A DNA stretch of 64,000 bases. It comes from Chrysemys picta bellii. Lineage: Eukaryota > Chordata > Testudines > Emydidae. The position numbers and the translations under genes were made by a program. Location of the stretch: NCBI RefSeq assembly GCF_011386835.1, contig NC_088804.1:32785549-32849548 (forward strand). Direction: 5' to 3'. The notes beneath the pieces are model-generated. The model was given only the letters and a program-made list of their open reading frames with translations, ran no database searches and had not been told where the DNA came from. Positions 48,252-60,300 of this stretch are shown here, one piece after another; positions within the stretch are counted from its first letter, which is position 1; the number at the start of each line of letters is the position of its first letter.

Positions 48252-48800
48252 AAAGCAGCAAAGAGTCCTGTGGCACCTTATAGACTAACAGACGTATTGG
48301 AGCATGAGCTTTCATGGGTGAATACCCACTTCTTCGGACGCATGCATCCGAAGAAGTGGGTATTCACCCACGAAAGCTCATGCTCCAATACGTCTGTTAG
48401 TCTAAAACAGGGGTCGGCAACGTTCGGCATGCAACTCACCAAGGTAAGCACCCTAGCGGGCCGGGCCAGTTTATTTACCTGCTGACGCGGCAGGTTTGGC
48501 CGATCGAGGCCCCCACTGGCTGCGGTTCGCCGTCCGGGGCCAATGGGGGTGGCGGAAAGCGGCGTGGGCCGAGGGATGTGCTGGCCGCAGCTGCCCGCCG
48601 CCCCCATTGGCCCAGGACGGCAAACCGCGGCCAGTGGGGGCCGCGATCGGTCGAACCTGCCACGTCAGCAGGTAAATAAACTGGCCCGGCCCGCTAGGGT
48701 GCTTACCCTGGCGAGCCGCGTGCCAAACGTTGCCGACCCCTGGTCTATAAGGTGCCACAGGATCTCTTTTACAGATCCAGACTAACACGGCTACCCGTTT
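48252..48800 (+). mobile_element. Penelope-like element, inverted, split by a hAT
   Basis: A 15-base sequence, gatactcttcccata, occurs at 48237-48251 and 48801-48815 and is the likely target duplication (its first bases may coincide with the element end). The left arm (48252-48338) and the inverted right arm (48347-48403 plus 48743-48770) form a long palindrome around an 8-base centre, cgcatgca. The right arm is broken by a hAT at 48408-48742 but resumes exactly after it. The tail ends cggctacccgtttgatac. In the right arm, ccgaagaagtgggtattcac followed by ccacgaaa retains a hammerhead-like layout (5' box, stem II, GAAA). The same subfamily occurs at 39572-39790. Confidence 0.82.
48408..48742. 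mobile_element. Fold-back hAT element, copy 3, nested
   Basis: A 335-bp member of the fold-back family (start caggggtcggcaacgttcgg, end ccaaacgttgccgacccctg). The 8-base duplications are gtctaaaa (48400-48407) and gtctataa (48743-48750). The second matches the undisturbed Penelope-like sequence, so the first has mutated at one position. Terminal arms pair along nearly the whole length. The CpG-rich content explains the long but meaningless open frames at 48278-48872. Confidence 0.92.
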
Positions 48801-48815
48801 GATACTCTTCCCATA

Positions 48816-50384
48816 GATTCCAGGAGAACCAACTGCCAGGGACAGGGCAAAATGTGTGAGCTCTTGGTACAAGAGCAGTGGGAGGTTGTCTGTGTATGGG
48901 TCTGGTGGCCATTACGGTTCTATGGTCTTGAGTGTTAGAGCGAGACACGAGATTCCTAGATCTGAGGTCGGTATACATTGGAATGGAGCAATTCCCATCC
49001 CAAAAGTTTCTTAATATTCAAATACTATCTCTCTTCAGGCATCAGGTGTTGTAAGTATGTATACATTGCAACCAGTATAGCCTCAAATTCCTGAAAAATC
49101 ATATATATGCTTCACTGTAGCTGTGTCCACGGCAAACTTGGTTTCAACACAACTCCCCTTTTCCCTAGTGCACATCAGCCAGAGTTTAGCAACTCTTATA
49201 GATGTATAAATACAGCAGGATACTGATTAAATGGACTAGTTCTGATTTCAGCATCCATGCTTTTAGAAGTTCTGCTTCGAAACTGTAAGTTGTCCTTCGG
49301 AGAAAAAGGGAAATCTATTGTATTTGCAAATCTGTCTATACTGATTATGATAGTAATGCGAAAGAACGCTCTCAGACTTCTCTTACTGGAATGAATATGG
49401 AAATAACAGTTTTGTTTGGTCTCATCTTAGACTGGCTTCATTAAGCAAAACCAGTGAGCAGTTTCTAAGAAAACTTGATGGATTGTATTAGCAAAAGTCT
49501 GTACGTCACTCTGTACTGACTTTCAAATCACACGAGCATAATCTCTGGTTAGAGTAGACATGTTTTATTGTTTTGCATTTTTTCTTTAATTGTGGAGAAA
49601 ATAAACAGTTTATTTCCAAACCTGCCCTTGGCCTGATTGTCTGGCCTGTTTGTCTGTCTATCCATCATCCATCCATCCATCCAGGTTTTTATATTAGCAC
49701 CTATCACCTGAGAATGTTTGCTAGTACAATATAGGCCACATTTCCAACCAGATTTTATACTTATCTCTACATTACACATTTTGGTAGGAAAAAAGGGAGT
49801 TTTTCAACATCTTGTTGAAGAATGGTGCTCTTAAAAAATACACACACACAACATAAGGGAGCTTCTCTTTCTCTCTCTCTCCGCAGGCAAAACACTGTTG
49901 TTTGAACAGACCTTAACTGCTAAAAAGTGCTGTGTCAAAATGGATGAAGGCAAGAGGGGAAAAATACATTTGTTTTTTATTACTTTCCTTCGGTGATTAA
50001 CACTATGTGCTTATAAAAGTCCTGATGTAATATCTGACATAATTGCTTCATCTAAAAGATGTAGAAGAGGTTGACGGTATTTATCAAGAAGAATTGAGGA
50101 AAATTAAAAGTTTGAGTAGAATTCCTAAATAAGTAAATAAGTGTACGTATGATTTATGTGGTTTACATTGTTCCGCCAAGTACAAAGGTATTCGTAAAAT
50201 AGTGAATTTAAAGAATTACTGAAATAGGAAATTGCCCAGACTGAAAACCACTTGCACGTGTATAGGTCCACATAATGTAGGTGGGAGTCTTCAGCTTTCT
50301 AACTTCTTTCCTATCACAGATACCACAGATACTGACTTTTGTTATGTGTCCAGGAAGGGTTTTGCTAAGTAATAAAAATAAGAC
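48816..50384. other. Unassigned sequence with microsatellites
   Basis: No gene supported. Contains a (CATC)n run at 49661-49682, an AC run near 49841-49850 and a CT run at 49863-49882. Confidence 0.45.
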
Positions 50385-50575
50385 TTTTAAAATAGCACTT
50401 TTCATCCATAGATCTTAAAGGACTTTACAAAGGTGCATAAATATAATCACCCCCATTGTATAGATGGGGAAACTGAGGCAAAAGAGGTTGTTAATTGCCT
50501 TTGGTCACAGAGCCAGGAATTGAGCCCAGTTTTGCTGACTCCCAATCCAGTGTTCTGTCTACTGGGCATGAACAC
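50385..50575 (+). repeat. MIR-like CORE-SINE
   Basis: A well-preserved order of MIR segments: ttaaaggactttacaaaggt, then atagatggggaaactgaggc, then tgcctttggtcacagagcca, then gaattgagcccagttttgct. It is the clearest MIR-like copy in the window together with the one at 55095. Confidence 0.75.
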
Positions 50576-52189
50576 CTCCTCTGCCTACTCAGGAAAATAG
50601 TGTCTAAATCCATTATATTACATTATTTAATTTAATGGGCTCTTTTCCCATACCATTGCTAAGCACCACTGATGGTCCGACTTGGTCGCGTCTCCTTTCA
50701 TCTGTCAAGATGTTGGGCAGCCATAAAAACCATATATAAATTAAACAGTTTCTTTCTTTGTCCGTATTCATGTTTACTTGGGCCCAGTTCATAACAAAGT
50801 TCATAGATCACTGGTGATCAGAAATGGGGATTGGGGGTTGGGAAGAAGAGTCAGTCCTGAGAGAGCTTCCTTCCTTTGTGTCTCATTCATCATGCAGAGT
50901 TGATGGATCAGGCAGGGGGAGTTTCATTCAGCAGCAGGTCTGTGGCTCTGGCTATTAGCTGTGAAAAGAGAAGTCCGGATAAGAGAGAACACTGCCTTTC
51001 TCACGTCTTGCTTTTCCTCTTTGTGAAAACTGGAAGGATTAGGCTGCCCCTCTATCAGATCTCCTGTAAGCAGAGGGCATCACCACATTCTTCTTAAGAC
51101 ATGGGACAGTGAGGAAAAGCATGACTGGAAAATCAGAGCAGCCTCTTCTCTTCATCCATTGAGCAGGGGCAGAGGAACCGCCTGTGAAAAGATCCCATTT
51201 CTCTTCAGCTGGGGAAGGCTCACATATTGGTAGATTCCCCCCTGTTTCCTGTCTGTAGTGGGCAAGACTTAATGAAAGGGGCCCACCTGTGTCTTGCAGG
51301 AAGGGGAGTATGCATCCAACACTGAGGCATGTGTTTTAAAGATGGTGTGGGTTCTTGAGGGTGAGAAAAAGAGTGTTTCTACTATGAGGGAATATAGGAA
51401 GGCAACATCTGAGGAGGAGAGAAGTCTCTACTATGATCCTGCTCTCCCTTGAAGGGATGTCAGCAATAAGTGCCTGCAACATCTGTCTCTTACAGTTGGT
51501 ATGAATTCAGTTATGTAACAAGTCTTTTCCAACTCCAGACTCTATTATCCCCCATAGCACAACCAAGTGGCATGTGTATTTGGTTAAGACATTGTCTCCA
51601 TAATTCTTCACAGCTGTTTATGGAAGCCATGCACTGTGTTCCAGAATTCTGACATGGTCTGTGCCATTTCTAAGTTAGCCTGACCTTGTTTATTAATCCT
51701 ATAACAATTATCGTTATGCCTACTATGCCATGAGGTTCCCCAGTGTCAGAATAAACAGCCAATGTTCTCAGCAGCTGCAACTGTTCCACTTGTCAGAAAG
51801 CCTCCCGCATTAGTTCTCTGAGATCTTACTTGACAATATAATTTTAGAACTTAGTATGATTTTAGAGACACTTTAGTTGCCATCTATAAGTGATGTGTAT
51901 GCTATATCTCAAACAAAAGGAAGAACTCTGTGGAGAGTAGAAGCCTGCAGTCTAACTTGGGGAAATTGAGCCCCATGGTGGAGCTGCCTAGTATTATTGC
52001 CTAGATATGCTGTCTTATGTCTCTTCACTGTATCATTTTGGAGCTTTGGGTGTGTTACCAGATTTGCCCCGTACTTTGGGGTACCCTCATTTATTAGGGT
52101 TACTCTTGGGGGGGGAAGGGGACTCTGTAATTCCATCAATGTACTGCTTGTGTCACTTGTGTTTTCATATGGAGCTCTACTTCTCCCTT
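50576..52189. other. Unassigned sequence
   Basis: No gene supported. The frames at 50613-51097 and 51470-52210 have no family signature. A run of eight G lies near 52110. Confidence 0.4.
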
Positions 52190-52485
52190 CTGCAGGTTCC
52201 CTCCCAGTAGAGCTATCCTGCAGGACCTAGGTTCCCCAGGGCTGGGTTTCTCCAGCCCCAGAATCAGATGAACACACACACACACACACATTAACAGAGC
52301 GCATCTGAGCGGACCAGGTCAATCAGCACTCCCAAGCTGACCCCTTATATGTCGGCAGGCTGGGTCGAACAGCACCTTCAAGCTGTCATCCTCATATGCC
52401 AGGGGCATCACACCAGAATAGAGTACGCCTGAGCAGGCTGGGTTGAGCAGCACTTCCAAGCTGCCACCCTCCTATGCCACATGTT
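52190..52485. repeat. Degenerate tandem-like repeat with (AC)n tract
   Basis: An AC run (52272-52290) is followed by three related units. They contain gaccaggtcaatcagcactcccaagctg, gctgggtcgaacagcaccttcaagctg and gctgggttgagcagcacttccaagctg variants, each ending in an atatg/tatgcc motif, spaced roughly 50-85 bases apart. The stretch also includes ggttccccagggctgggttt. It resembles, from memory, part of a repeat or LTR seen in turtle DNA, but I cannot assign it. Confidence 0.5.
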
Positions 52486-53061
52486 CAGCATGTCCCTATC
52501 CCCACTTTTACGTTACAATTGTTCTGATAGTAACCCACTTGATGAGCAAACCCCACAGGACTTTTGGGCATTACAGGGATCTTTAGCTTAGGTAAGAGGA
52601 GCGTTGCTGCAGAGCAAATGGAGAAACCAAAAACACAGAAGAGAGAGAGAGCTATGTGGCACCCTAAGACAGCCTCTACAGCCTGCCTGAGTGAAACTGT
52701 TCCAATATACACCTGCCTATTGTCGTTTGAAAAAATGTCAATAGCTTGTGATGGCCAATCATTCATGACCTATTGAAAGTTTAGGGCCATCCCACTGTTC
52801 TGGAACAGCAGGGCACTGCAAGCTTATTGTATTTACAGAGCTTAGTTTCATCTAGATATGGTGGTGGCTGGTTGGGATAGGAGATGTGCTGAGGTGAGAC
52901 CAACTAAAGTTCTTATTTTAACTACCGACAGTCTAACTCCTCTGCTGAAAGTCCTTTACATTCCTTGATGGGGACTAGAATACAGTACCACCAACATAGG
53001 GGAGGAGTCCAATAATGAGCCCTGATTGCTGTAGGCAAATCTAAAGTTACACTACAAATAG
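52486..53061. other. Unassigned sequence
   Basis: No gene or recognised repeat; the minus-strand frame at 52485-52766 is unsupported. Confidence 0.4.
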
Positions 53062-53200
53062 TTGTATACAATGTTGTAGCTGTGTTGGTCCCAGTATACT
53101 AGAGAGACAAGGTGGGAGAGGTAATATCTTTTATTGAACCAGGTTTTGCTTCATCAACAGAAGTTGGTCCAATAAAAGATATTTCCTCACCCGCCTTGTC
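53062..53200 (-). mobile_element. Penelope-like element, short inverted copy
   Basis: On the minus strand the tail reads gggaccaacacagctacaac and the body includes aggtaatatcttttattgaa (plus strand) mirrored by ccaataaaagatatttcctc about 60 bases further on. It belongs to the same subfamily as the copy at 26724-27486 but is on the opposite strand and severely shortened, so that most of the hammerhead-like segment is gone. No clear target duplication. Confidence 0.65.
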
Positions 53201-53664
53201 ACTACTTCTACTATATCGCAACAAGGGCTTCTGTTAGTTCAACTCTGAAAATTGCAACATACCAAATACCATGAGCCATATAGTACAACAGAATTCAGCT
53301 TTGGTCCTCCAAAGAAACTCCCAGTTGACCAGAAATATATAGCAAATAGCAATTCTGGTGTCTATCTCAACAGAAAACAAATGGTCTCTTGTAGACTACT
53401 TTGACTAGAAATCTTAGAATCAGACTCTCTTGCTTCAGTGCCCCTAGTAATATTTCACTTATGTTGGTGGGTTAAGATGCTGTTTGCTTCCCCCAAAGCA
53501 ATGTTTTGCCACTGTAAAGCATTACACAGGGGAAGCACACATTGCTCTAGCAATGTTTGCTGGTTTAACGGCATTCTGTCATTTGGAACCATTCTCTTCA
53601 GGTTTATTTCTGTATATTTGGCTCAGCAGCCACCATTTCCCCAGTGCATGAAGGTTTGAAACTT
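53201..53664. other. Unassigned sequence
   Basis: No recognised repeat or gene. Confidence 0.4.
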
Positions 53665-54207
53665 GATTATTTCATTAAAAAGGGGATAAAGAATAAGACG
53701 GAGCATATATTATTGCCCTTATATAAATGGATGGTACACCGACATCTTGAATACTGTGTACAGATGTGGTTTCCTCATCTCAAAAAAGATATACTGGCAC
53801 TAGAAAAGGTTCAGAGAAGGGCAACTAAAATGATTAGGGGTTTGGAACGGGTTCCATATGAGGAGAGATTAAAGAGGCTAGGACTTTTCAGCTTGGAAAA
53901 GTGGAGACTAAGGGGGGATATGATAGAGGTATATAAAATCATCAGTGATGTGGAGAAAGTAGATAAGGAAAAGTTATTTACTTATTCCCATAATACAAGA
54001 ACTAGGGGTCACCAAATGAAATCACCTTACCTAGTGTTACCAAGCAGCAGCAGGTTTAAAAGAAATAAAAGGAAGTTCTTCTTCACACAGCGCACAGTCA
54101 ACCTGTGGAACTCCTTGCCTGAGGAGGTTTTGAAGGCTAGGACTATAACAGGGTTTAAAAGAGAACTAGATAAATTCATGGAGGTTAAGTCCATTAATGG
54201 CTATTAG
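53644..54207 (+). pseudogene. CR1 ORF2 carboxyl-terminal fragment
   Basis: A 187-codon open frame, of which the first eight or so codons precede the element and supply an accidental start. Residues 33-39 read HRHLEYC, 57-66 QRRATKMIRG, 72-76 YEERL, 83-100 SLEKWRLRGDMIEVYKII, and 152-160 VNLWNSLPE. These are the signature blocks downstream of the CR1 reverse transcriptase. There is no palm domain and no endonuclease, so the frame cannot act alone. Residues 126-136 (KSPYLVLPSSS) are an in-frame excess relative to the CR1 sequence I remember, and the DNA coding for them recurs at 58284-58316. I classify it as a truncated pseudogene: no promoter or natural start is present. Confidence 0.85.
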
Positions 54208-54412
54208 CCAGGGTGGGTAAGGAATGGTGTCCCTAGCCTCTGTTTGTCAGAGGGTGGAGATGGATGGCAGGAGAGAGATCATTTCATCATTGCCTGTTAG
54301 GTTCACTCCTTCTGGGCCACCTGGCATTGGCCACTGTCGGTAGACAGGATACTGGGCTAGATGGACCTTTGGTCTGACCCAGTACAGCTGTTCTTATGCT
54401 CTTATGTTATTA
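53665..54412 (+). mobile_element. CR1 LINE, best-preserved 3' end in the window
   Basis: A 5'-truncated CR1 of about 750 bp: the ORF2 C-terminal region (53665-54207) followed by a 3' UTR. The UTR includes gtccctagcctctgtttgtc, ggatactgggctagatggac and cctttggtctgacccagtac, and ends in the short repeats ttcttatgctcttatgtta characteristic of CR1 tails. The absence of disabling changes in the retained coding part suggests the youngest CR1 here. Target duplication not evident, as is common for CR1. Confidence 0.88.
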
Positions 54413-55094
54413 TTTCTGACCTGACAGGGGTCCCTGGGAACTGAACCCTGGACATCAAAGCACAACATAAAAATAACTTAAAAAGTTAATTTTATGTTCA
54501 AGTACCAATGAAATTATTTGGGTTTTTGTAGGATTGGGCAGAGAAGAATAATATTAATGAATAGACTTGCTAGCCATGTAGAAGCTTGAAGTTTGAGCCT
54601 GTTCCATGGTCCTAATGAAAATAGGACTGTCCCTAGAAAGAAGGTATGGTACTGCACAGTGTGATACCAGCCTGTACATTTTCCACTTTGCTTACTTTGT
54701 CATTAGGCTATGGTTAAGCATGATTAACAATCCATGTCCAAGGCTTTATATGTTTTCTTTTTTTTTAGCAGTAGTAAAACACAGTAATAGTGTATTTTGC
54801 TACTGCTGTTGAAAGGAAATGTCTTTGTTCACTAAGTAATTAACATGTTATTGAGGTGAAAATGCAATAAATGTGTCATAGAAGGCAAGGAGCCAAAAAA
54901 ATTGAAGACCAGAAAAAAAAATATAGATATAAGAGTGTGTGTAGGTACAAAATAACTATCTATTTCAGTAGCTTAATTACCAGTTAATGAAATTATCAAA
55001 ATAAATAATATCTTTTGAATTGAGTGATACAGTATATTATATAATACAGTGTGTATCTATCTATCTATATAATACCTCATAAAATATCCTCTTA
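54413..55094. other. Unassigned AT-rich sequence
   Basis: No gene recognised; an ATCT-type microsatellite lies at 55054-55069. Confidence 0.45.
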
Positions 55095-55275
55095 TATGGT
55101 GTTTTTCATGACTAGCTCTTGAAGCACTTTACAAAGGAGGTAAGAATCATTATCCTCATTTTGCAGATGGGAAAACTGAGGCAGAGAGCCATGACTTGCC
55201 CAAGATCACCAGGATCTTGGCCAACCTAGGAATAGAACCCTGGTCTCCTGAGTCCCAGTCTCCAGTAGATAACAC
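55095..55275 (+). repeat. MIR-like CORE-SINE
   Basis: The order cttgaagcactttacaaagg, then ttgcagatgggaaaactgag, then gacttgcccaagatcaccag, then agaaccctggtctcctgagt matches the MIR layout closely. Same strand as the copy at 50385. Confidence 0.78.
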
Positions 55276-58200
55276 TGCCTCTGTTGTGTAAATCTTCATT
55301 TCCAACCCTTCTTACAAAACTGGTTATTTGGTCAATAGACTATACAGGCTCTTTCAGAGTTGTGCACATCTTTGCTATGCTATCTTGTTAAATCTCCTGC
55401 CGGTCCCTAGTATGGAAGCAGACTAGGATAATACTATAGAGAGGCATGTTGTAATTATCCTGCAGTAACCAGTTTGAAATTAGGAAAAGGCCAACCCTAT
55501 ATTAGTTCACTGGGGCAGAGATGTACCTCATGGAGTAAAACTTGAAAAGCAAATTCTGCAGAACTGGCACAGAGAGATGTTCATTTTACCTGTACCAGTA
55601 AAAAACTGCTGTTACAGGTAAAAATCTACCACACGAGGAAATCTCTTTGTGCGCTCAGGAGATTGACCCCAGTGGGAAGCAGGTGGCATTTCCACCACTG
55701 CCCTGCATGAGTTTTCCTGGGCGGGGGCCAGCTTGAGCTCCTCCTGCAAAGAACCCCCCAGAGATCCTGTGAATCAGCAAGCTCTCTGAGGACATCTGTT
55801 TACTGGCCACTACAGTCCACTCTGATGCTGCATGAATCCCATTTGCTTCTTGTAAATGAGGCTGCAGCTGTTTTGTGCCCCCACAGCCTGGTCTGATGGA
55901 GTATGTTCTGCCACCTAGAACCTCCACAAAGATTTACACCAGCATAGAACGCACACCCATATGAAATGTCTTGAAGTTCCGACTGCAACAAACTTGTTTC
56001 TTGTTTTTTGTTTTTATAAACACATTAAAGTACAAGTTTAGAACGGAACACTCACTTGCTCTTAACTACACAACTATGGCTTCAGCAGGGACCACACTAG
56101 AACATGAGTGATTGTTTTCTTTAATTTCATTTAATTTCATTTAAGACGGCAGGAAGGAGAAGACGGGGAAGATGCACATTAATTGTTAAGACATAAGTTA
56201 CTGCAGCCCTGGGGCTGACTTTTGTGTCCAATTTTCAGGCAGCTTTCTGTAGTACTGCCCTTTGTGAGTTATGTGCCTTAAGCACAGCATTTTCTACAGC
56301 AAAATGTGAGGTTTTTTCCATCAAAAGGAGACCAAAATTCACAGTTTGCCTGTGCTCACAGTATGTGTGTATGAGTATTTTCTTGGATGCTCCATGAATT
56401 ATTTTTTTCATGAGAAAAACCCTTAGTTTAAACAGATCAGGGGGTTGTGCTTAAATTGAGTCAGTATTCAGACTTGAATAAAATATTTTAATTACTGTAT
56501 TACGTGTTTTACCGTAAAGTTTCAGTTAGGAATTGTAAATGAGGATCCTAATCACTATGGCCTGGTTGCTACTGTATATATGACTATAAAAGGCCTTTGT
56601 ACATACGTATTTACATAATGTATTCTTTATGTTTGTGTCTCATTAAACCTAGGAGTTTAATAGTGATGTCTCTGGACCTCTGTTTCTGCCTTTCGTTTAT
56701 TTCTGCCCTCAGAATCTTTTCACTTTGAAGTAAATAACTGATTTTGCTACACTTCTTAGTGCTATAGAGCGCTGTTAAAATAATTGTATCTACACTTCCC
56801 AAATGTATGAAAAATTAGAATTCTTGGGAAAAGATTTTGACATCCTCTGAAAAGAGGATAATGGTGTAGGCTAACAAGGAGAAATCTGTACACTTTCCTT
56901 TCAGTTTGATCACTTATTTTATACCGGTGCATTACTGTTTCTTTAATGTTCGCATATAAAATTCAGTTAAATGTTGTTCCTAAGAGCTGCAGGCAAGTTC
57001 CCCTGAAAATACCAAGATAATGAACTTGAACCTGAGCTTGCTCCATCAAAGAAATCATTACACACAATGTGTTTTAGGTTTTGGCTTTAATTTATATTAT
57101 TTTTTTGTCTGTGAAATGAAGAAAGTGCATCTTTAAGATGATATGTTTGTTGAATCAATATGTATCTGTTGGTATTGCTAAGGAATTGCCTTTCTGCTTT
57201 CAAATCTCTCCACAAAATACCTGAGTAGGCATAATGTCAAAAATAGAAATAATCAACATGTATTTAAGGCTACTCAAAAAATCCATTTAAAAAGTAGGAA
57301 TGTGTTTTTCAGGCATTTTAGGACCATAAATTGAAACACAAGTATTCAAATTATTTTTTTTCAAATCTACTCAAACCTATATTTATGTAGCAATACGGTG
57401 AACTTTTCTTGTCGTTTGCATTTACGTTTTTTAGCACTTCTGTATTTTAAGACTCCAGTGACCCATAAAAAAGAAAATACTCTAATTTTCAATTTCTTGG
57501 TACTGAATATTTCCCTTCCACTGGCTTTGTTTTTATAACAGTTATTTTTTAAAAGAGAGAAAAAGAGAGAGAACAGGGGAGCAGGGCGGGAACTAAAGAA
57601 AGGAATGGATAACTTTGGAAAGATGTTATTAAATAACCATCCTAGAATCTAATAGGATATAGTCAAACATTTAAAACAAAAACACAAACACAGTGGGGAG
57701 AAGGGAGATGTGGAGCCTCAGACCAAATAAGGTGTCTTCACTTTGAACCAGCCCTTCACTTTCTTTAACTTAAAGCATTTAGCTATAGAACTGTTAATGG
57801 CGCTCAGAAAGTAAATGTCTGCAATAAGACCAGGGTCCAGAAAATGAATATTTTTCAAACTTCACCAATCAACAACCACAGAGGGCTCTCAGATGCCATT
57901 ATCCGGCACTCAAGTCCTGAGCTTGGCCGTGCCTTCAGAGGAAAACTATCGCATAGAACTTTTTTTTTTTTTCCAGAAATCATTTTCATAAAAAGAGCCA
58001 TCCTTCAGAAATCTATGGTCCCTGAAGGAGAAATCGTGAAGCTATGATGATTCACCTGGCCTCAGGGTGCATCATCCTAAATGAAGGATCAAGAGTACCT
58101 GTGGAAGGGCAGGTACAGGAAAGTAATAGCGGTAATATCCAGGAAACAGCAACTCCTTCTGAAGTTTGATTTATTTATTTAATTTCTTTCTTTTTTTTCT

Positions 58201-58283
58201 GTTCAGAATAGCTAGAAAGTGCCCAGCCACAGTCTGTGAGTGCTCTGCCAAGTATTTAAAATTACATAACCAAAATACTGTAC
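55276..58283. other. Unassigned sequence
   Basis: No gene is supported in 3 kb. The block 55550-55930 is somewhat GC-richer and may hold an old repeat. Otherwise AT-rich with short T runs, including 57961-57972. Confidence 0.4.
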
Positions 58284-58316
58284 AATCACCTTACCTAGTG
58301 TTACCAAGCAGCAGCA
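58284..58316. repeat. 33-bp segment shared exactly with a CR1 ORF
   Basis: Identical to 54020-54052, which lies inside the CR1 ORF2 fragment. The bases on either side differ, and no other CR1 sequence is recognisable around this copy. See the corresponding finding. Confidence 0.9.
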
Positions 58317-58689
58317 CATAATCAAATATTACCATCCTCACACATAAGCCTATACCTCAATCCCTCTGTTCAAAGGCCACATGATACAAATGGGCCCTGT
58401 GGCATTCCCTGAAAGACAACAAATCCAGGGAAATTCAAACTAGGGCTGGGAAGACTTTCCAGAACACCTTGCCAGCTGACTCCCTTCTGTTATTTTAAGG
58501 GGGAACCTAGCAACAGCACCTCTGCTGACCGCAGCTGTGGTAGTGTATCATGAGGAGGGAAATGGTCAATAAAGGAGGTGGGTTCCAAGCAACTTATGGC
58601 TTGTATAGATCCCAGTGTAGATCCCAGAGCACAGGTGTCATGTGCTTCCTATAGGATGCTCCATACCCCTAGAGGTTGGCTTCCATATG

Positions 58690-60300
58690 CACCAGGTTCC
58701 AGCTACTGCATAGATTTGGGATGCACCGCCATGCAGAGCACATTGCAATAGTCTAAACGTAAAGTGACAAAGGCATGGATGATGGTAGCTAGGTCAGCAT
58801 CTGAACATTAAGGCTGTTCCCATCTAGTAAGGTGTAGATAGCAAAATGCCTTTTTGACCCTTGACACTGCCTGGTCTTCTGAACCTTATCAGACCTCTGA
58901 GTTATGAACTCAGATTACCAATGGCAGTTGAATGTGCTCTCAGTCTCAAAGGGCAGAAACATTTGCCACTATCTCTTCTGGTTGTTTCTCCCAACTACCA
59001 TCATCACCTCGATCTTGTCTGAATTGAACTTCAGCCAGCTCTTCCTTGCCCCAATCTCTGCCAGACACGGGTCAGTCTCTCGTCTGCTCCTGCTGGATCA
59101 GTCAAGAAGAAGGAAAAAAGCTGAATATTATCAGCATATTAAAAGCATCACAACCCCAAGTCTCCTCACTAACCCCACTAATGGCCTGTTATTTATATGG
59201 CATTGAACAAGAAGGGAAATAAATAGAACCATACAGTTCCCCATACTAGGGAGATCTTGGAAGTGATGAGCCATTGCCCAATAGAATCTTTTGAGACCGC
59301 TTTGCTAGGGAAGAATGAAACCACCCCAAGACAGCCCCTCCATTGCTGCTGGAGACCACGGAAAAGCCAGCAACGCCTCATTTATGGTATTCAATGGTAT
59401 TGAAACAATTCCAATAATATTCATATGAACACCTGATCATCCTCCATTGGCAGGAGTTCATTGATCAACATAACAAGGGCAGTTTCTGTACCAAACCCAG
59501 GTCTGTACCCACACTGAGAAGAGTCAAGAAAATCTGAGGCAATTGGATGCTGTGAAAGTTGTCCTGCCAAAAACTTCTCATAACTTTACCCATAAAGGAA
59601 GGCATGACATTGGCCTATAGTCAGCTAGATTGTTTAAGAGGTGATTGCTTGTGGAACGGAAGCACCCAGGCCTCCTTCAGCTGCATCAGCATCCTGCCCT
59701 CCCTAATGGAGGCATTGACAATTGCCAGTAACAGAGCAACCAGCAATTCCTTGATGGCCTTCACCAGCCTGGAAGGACACAAGTTGTGTACTGAAGTACA
59801 CCTCCAGCTCCTCAGTCAGTGACAAATTGATCAGATAAGATATTGCATCTGTAGTGGCAAGATAGGAGGTAAATGCAGATAGTTTGACCTGAAACCACAA
59901 AATATATAGAAATTCATCACAAAAGGTGGGGCTTGATTTAGCTCTTGAATGCAGATGGGTTGCATTAATCAAGCTGTACACCACTTAGTACAAATCTGCT
60001 GACTGAGATTTTGCAGATGCTATAGTACAGGTACAGAATCCCTTTTTGCTTCCTGTATGGCTATAGCATAATATTTCAAACCCACTTTATAATGTAGTCT
60101 AACAATTTTGACCCTGGACTTTCATATTAGCACTCTAGCTGTCTTCCCTCTTGCTTCATTTGTTACATGCCATCAGAAGACCAAAGTGACCTGTGACAAT
60201 ACAGCCATTGACGAGGAGGCCAGGGGCCACATGATCAAAAAGTTAATATACAATCCTACTAAACCATCAACCAAGTGTTGCTTTAGGGAAAGTAAAATCT
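58690..60300 (-). mobile_element. Decayed L2-like LINE, reverse transcriptase remnant
   Basis: Read on the minus strand, protein-level blocks of an L2/CR1-group reverse transcriptase appear in the right order. First a YAIAIQEAKRDSV-like pre-RT block (about 60030-60075), then DYRPMSCLP (59601-59625), then YRPGFGTETALV-like residues (59479-59508). The segment homologous to QYADDTQLY follows at about 59120-59141, where the aspartates are gone. Then come LKFNSDKIEVMMV (58980-59036) and ADLATIIHAFVTLRLDYCN (58742-58798). Many stops and frameshifts separate them, so the copy is old and inactive. The endonuclease is not recognisable; sequence to about 60510 may belong to it. The L2 clade assignment is by remembered motif similarity and could be another clade of the same group. 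The short plus-strand frames across this region are shadows. Confidence 0.72.

Noticed and set aside
48471..48872. 133-codon and 109-codon minus-strand frames
   Set aside because: They span the nested hAT and Penelope-like junctions; the translations repeat those from other copies of the same elements.
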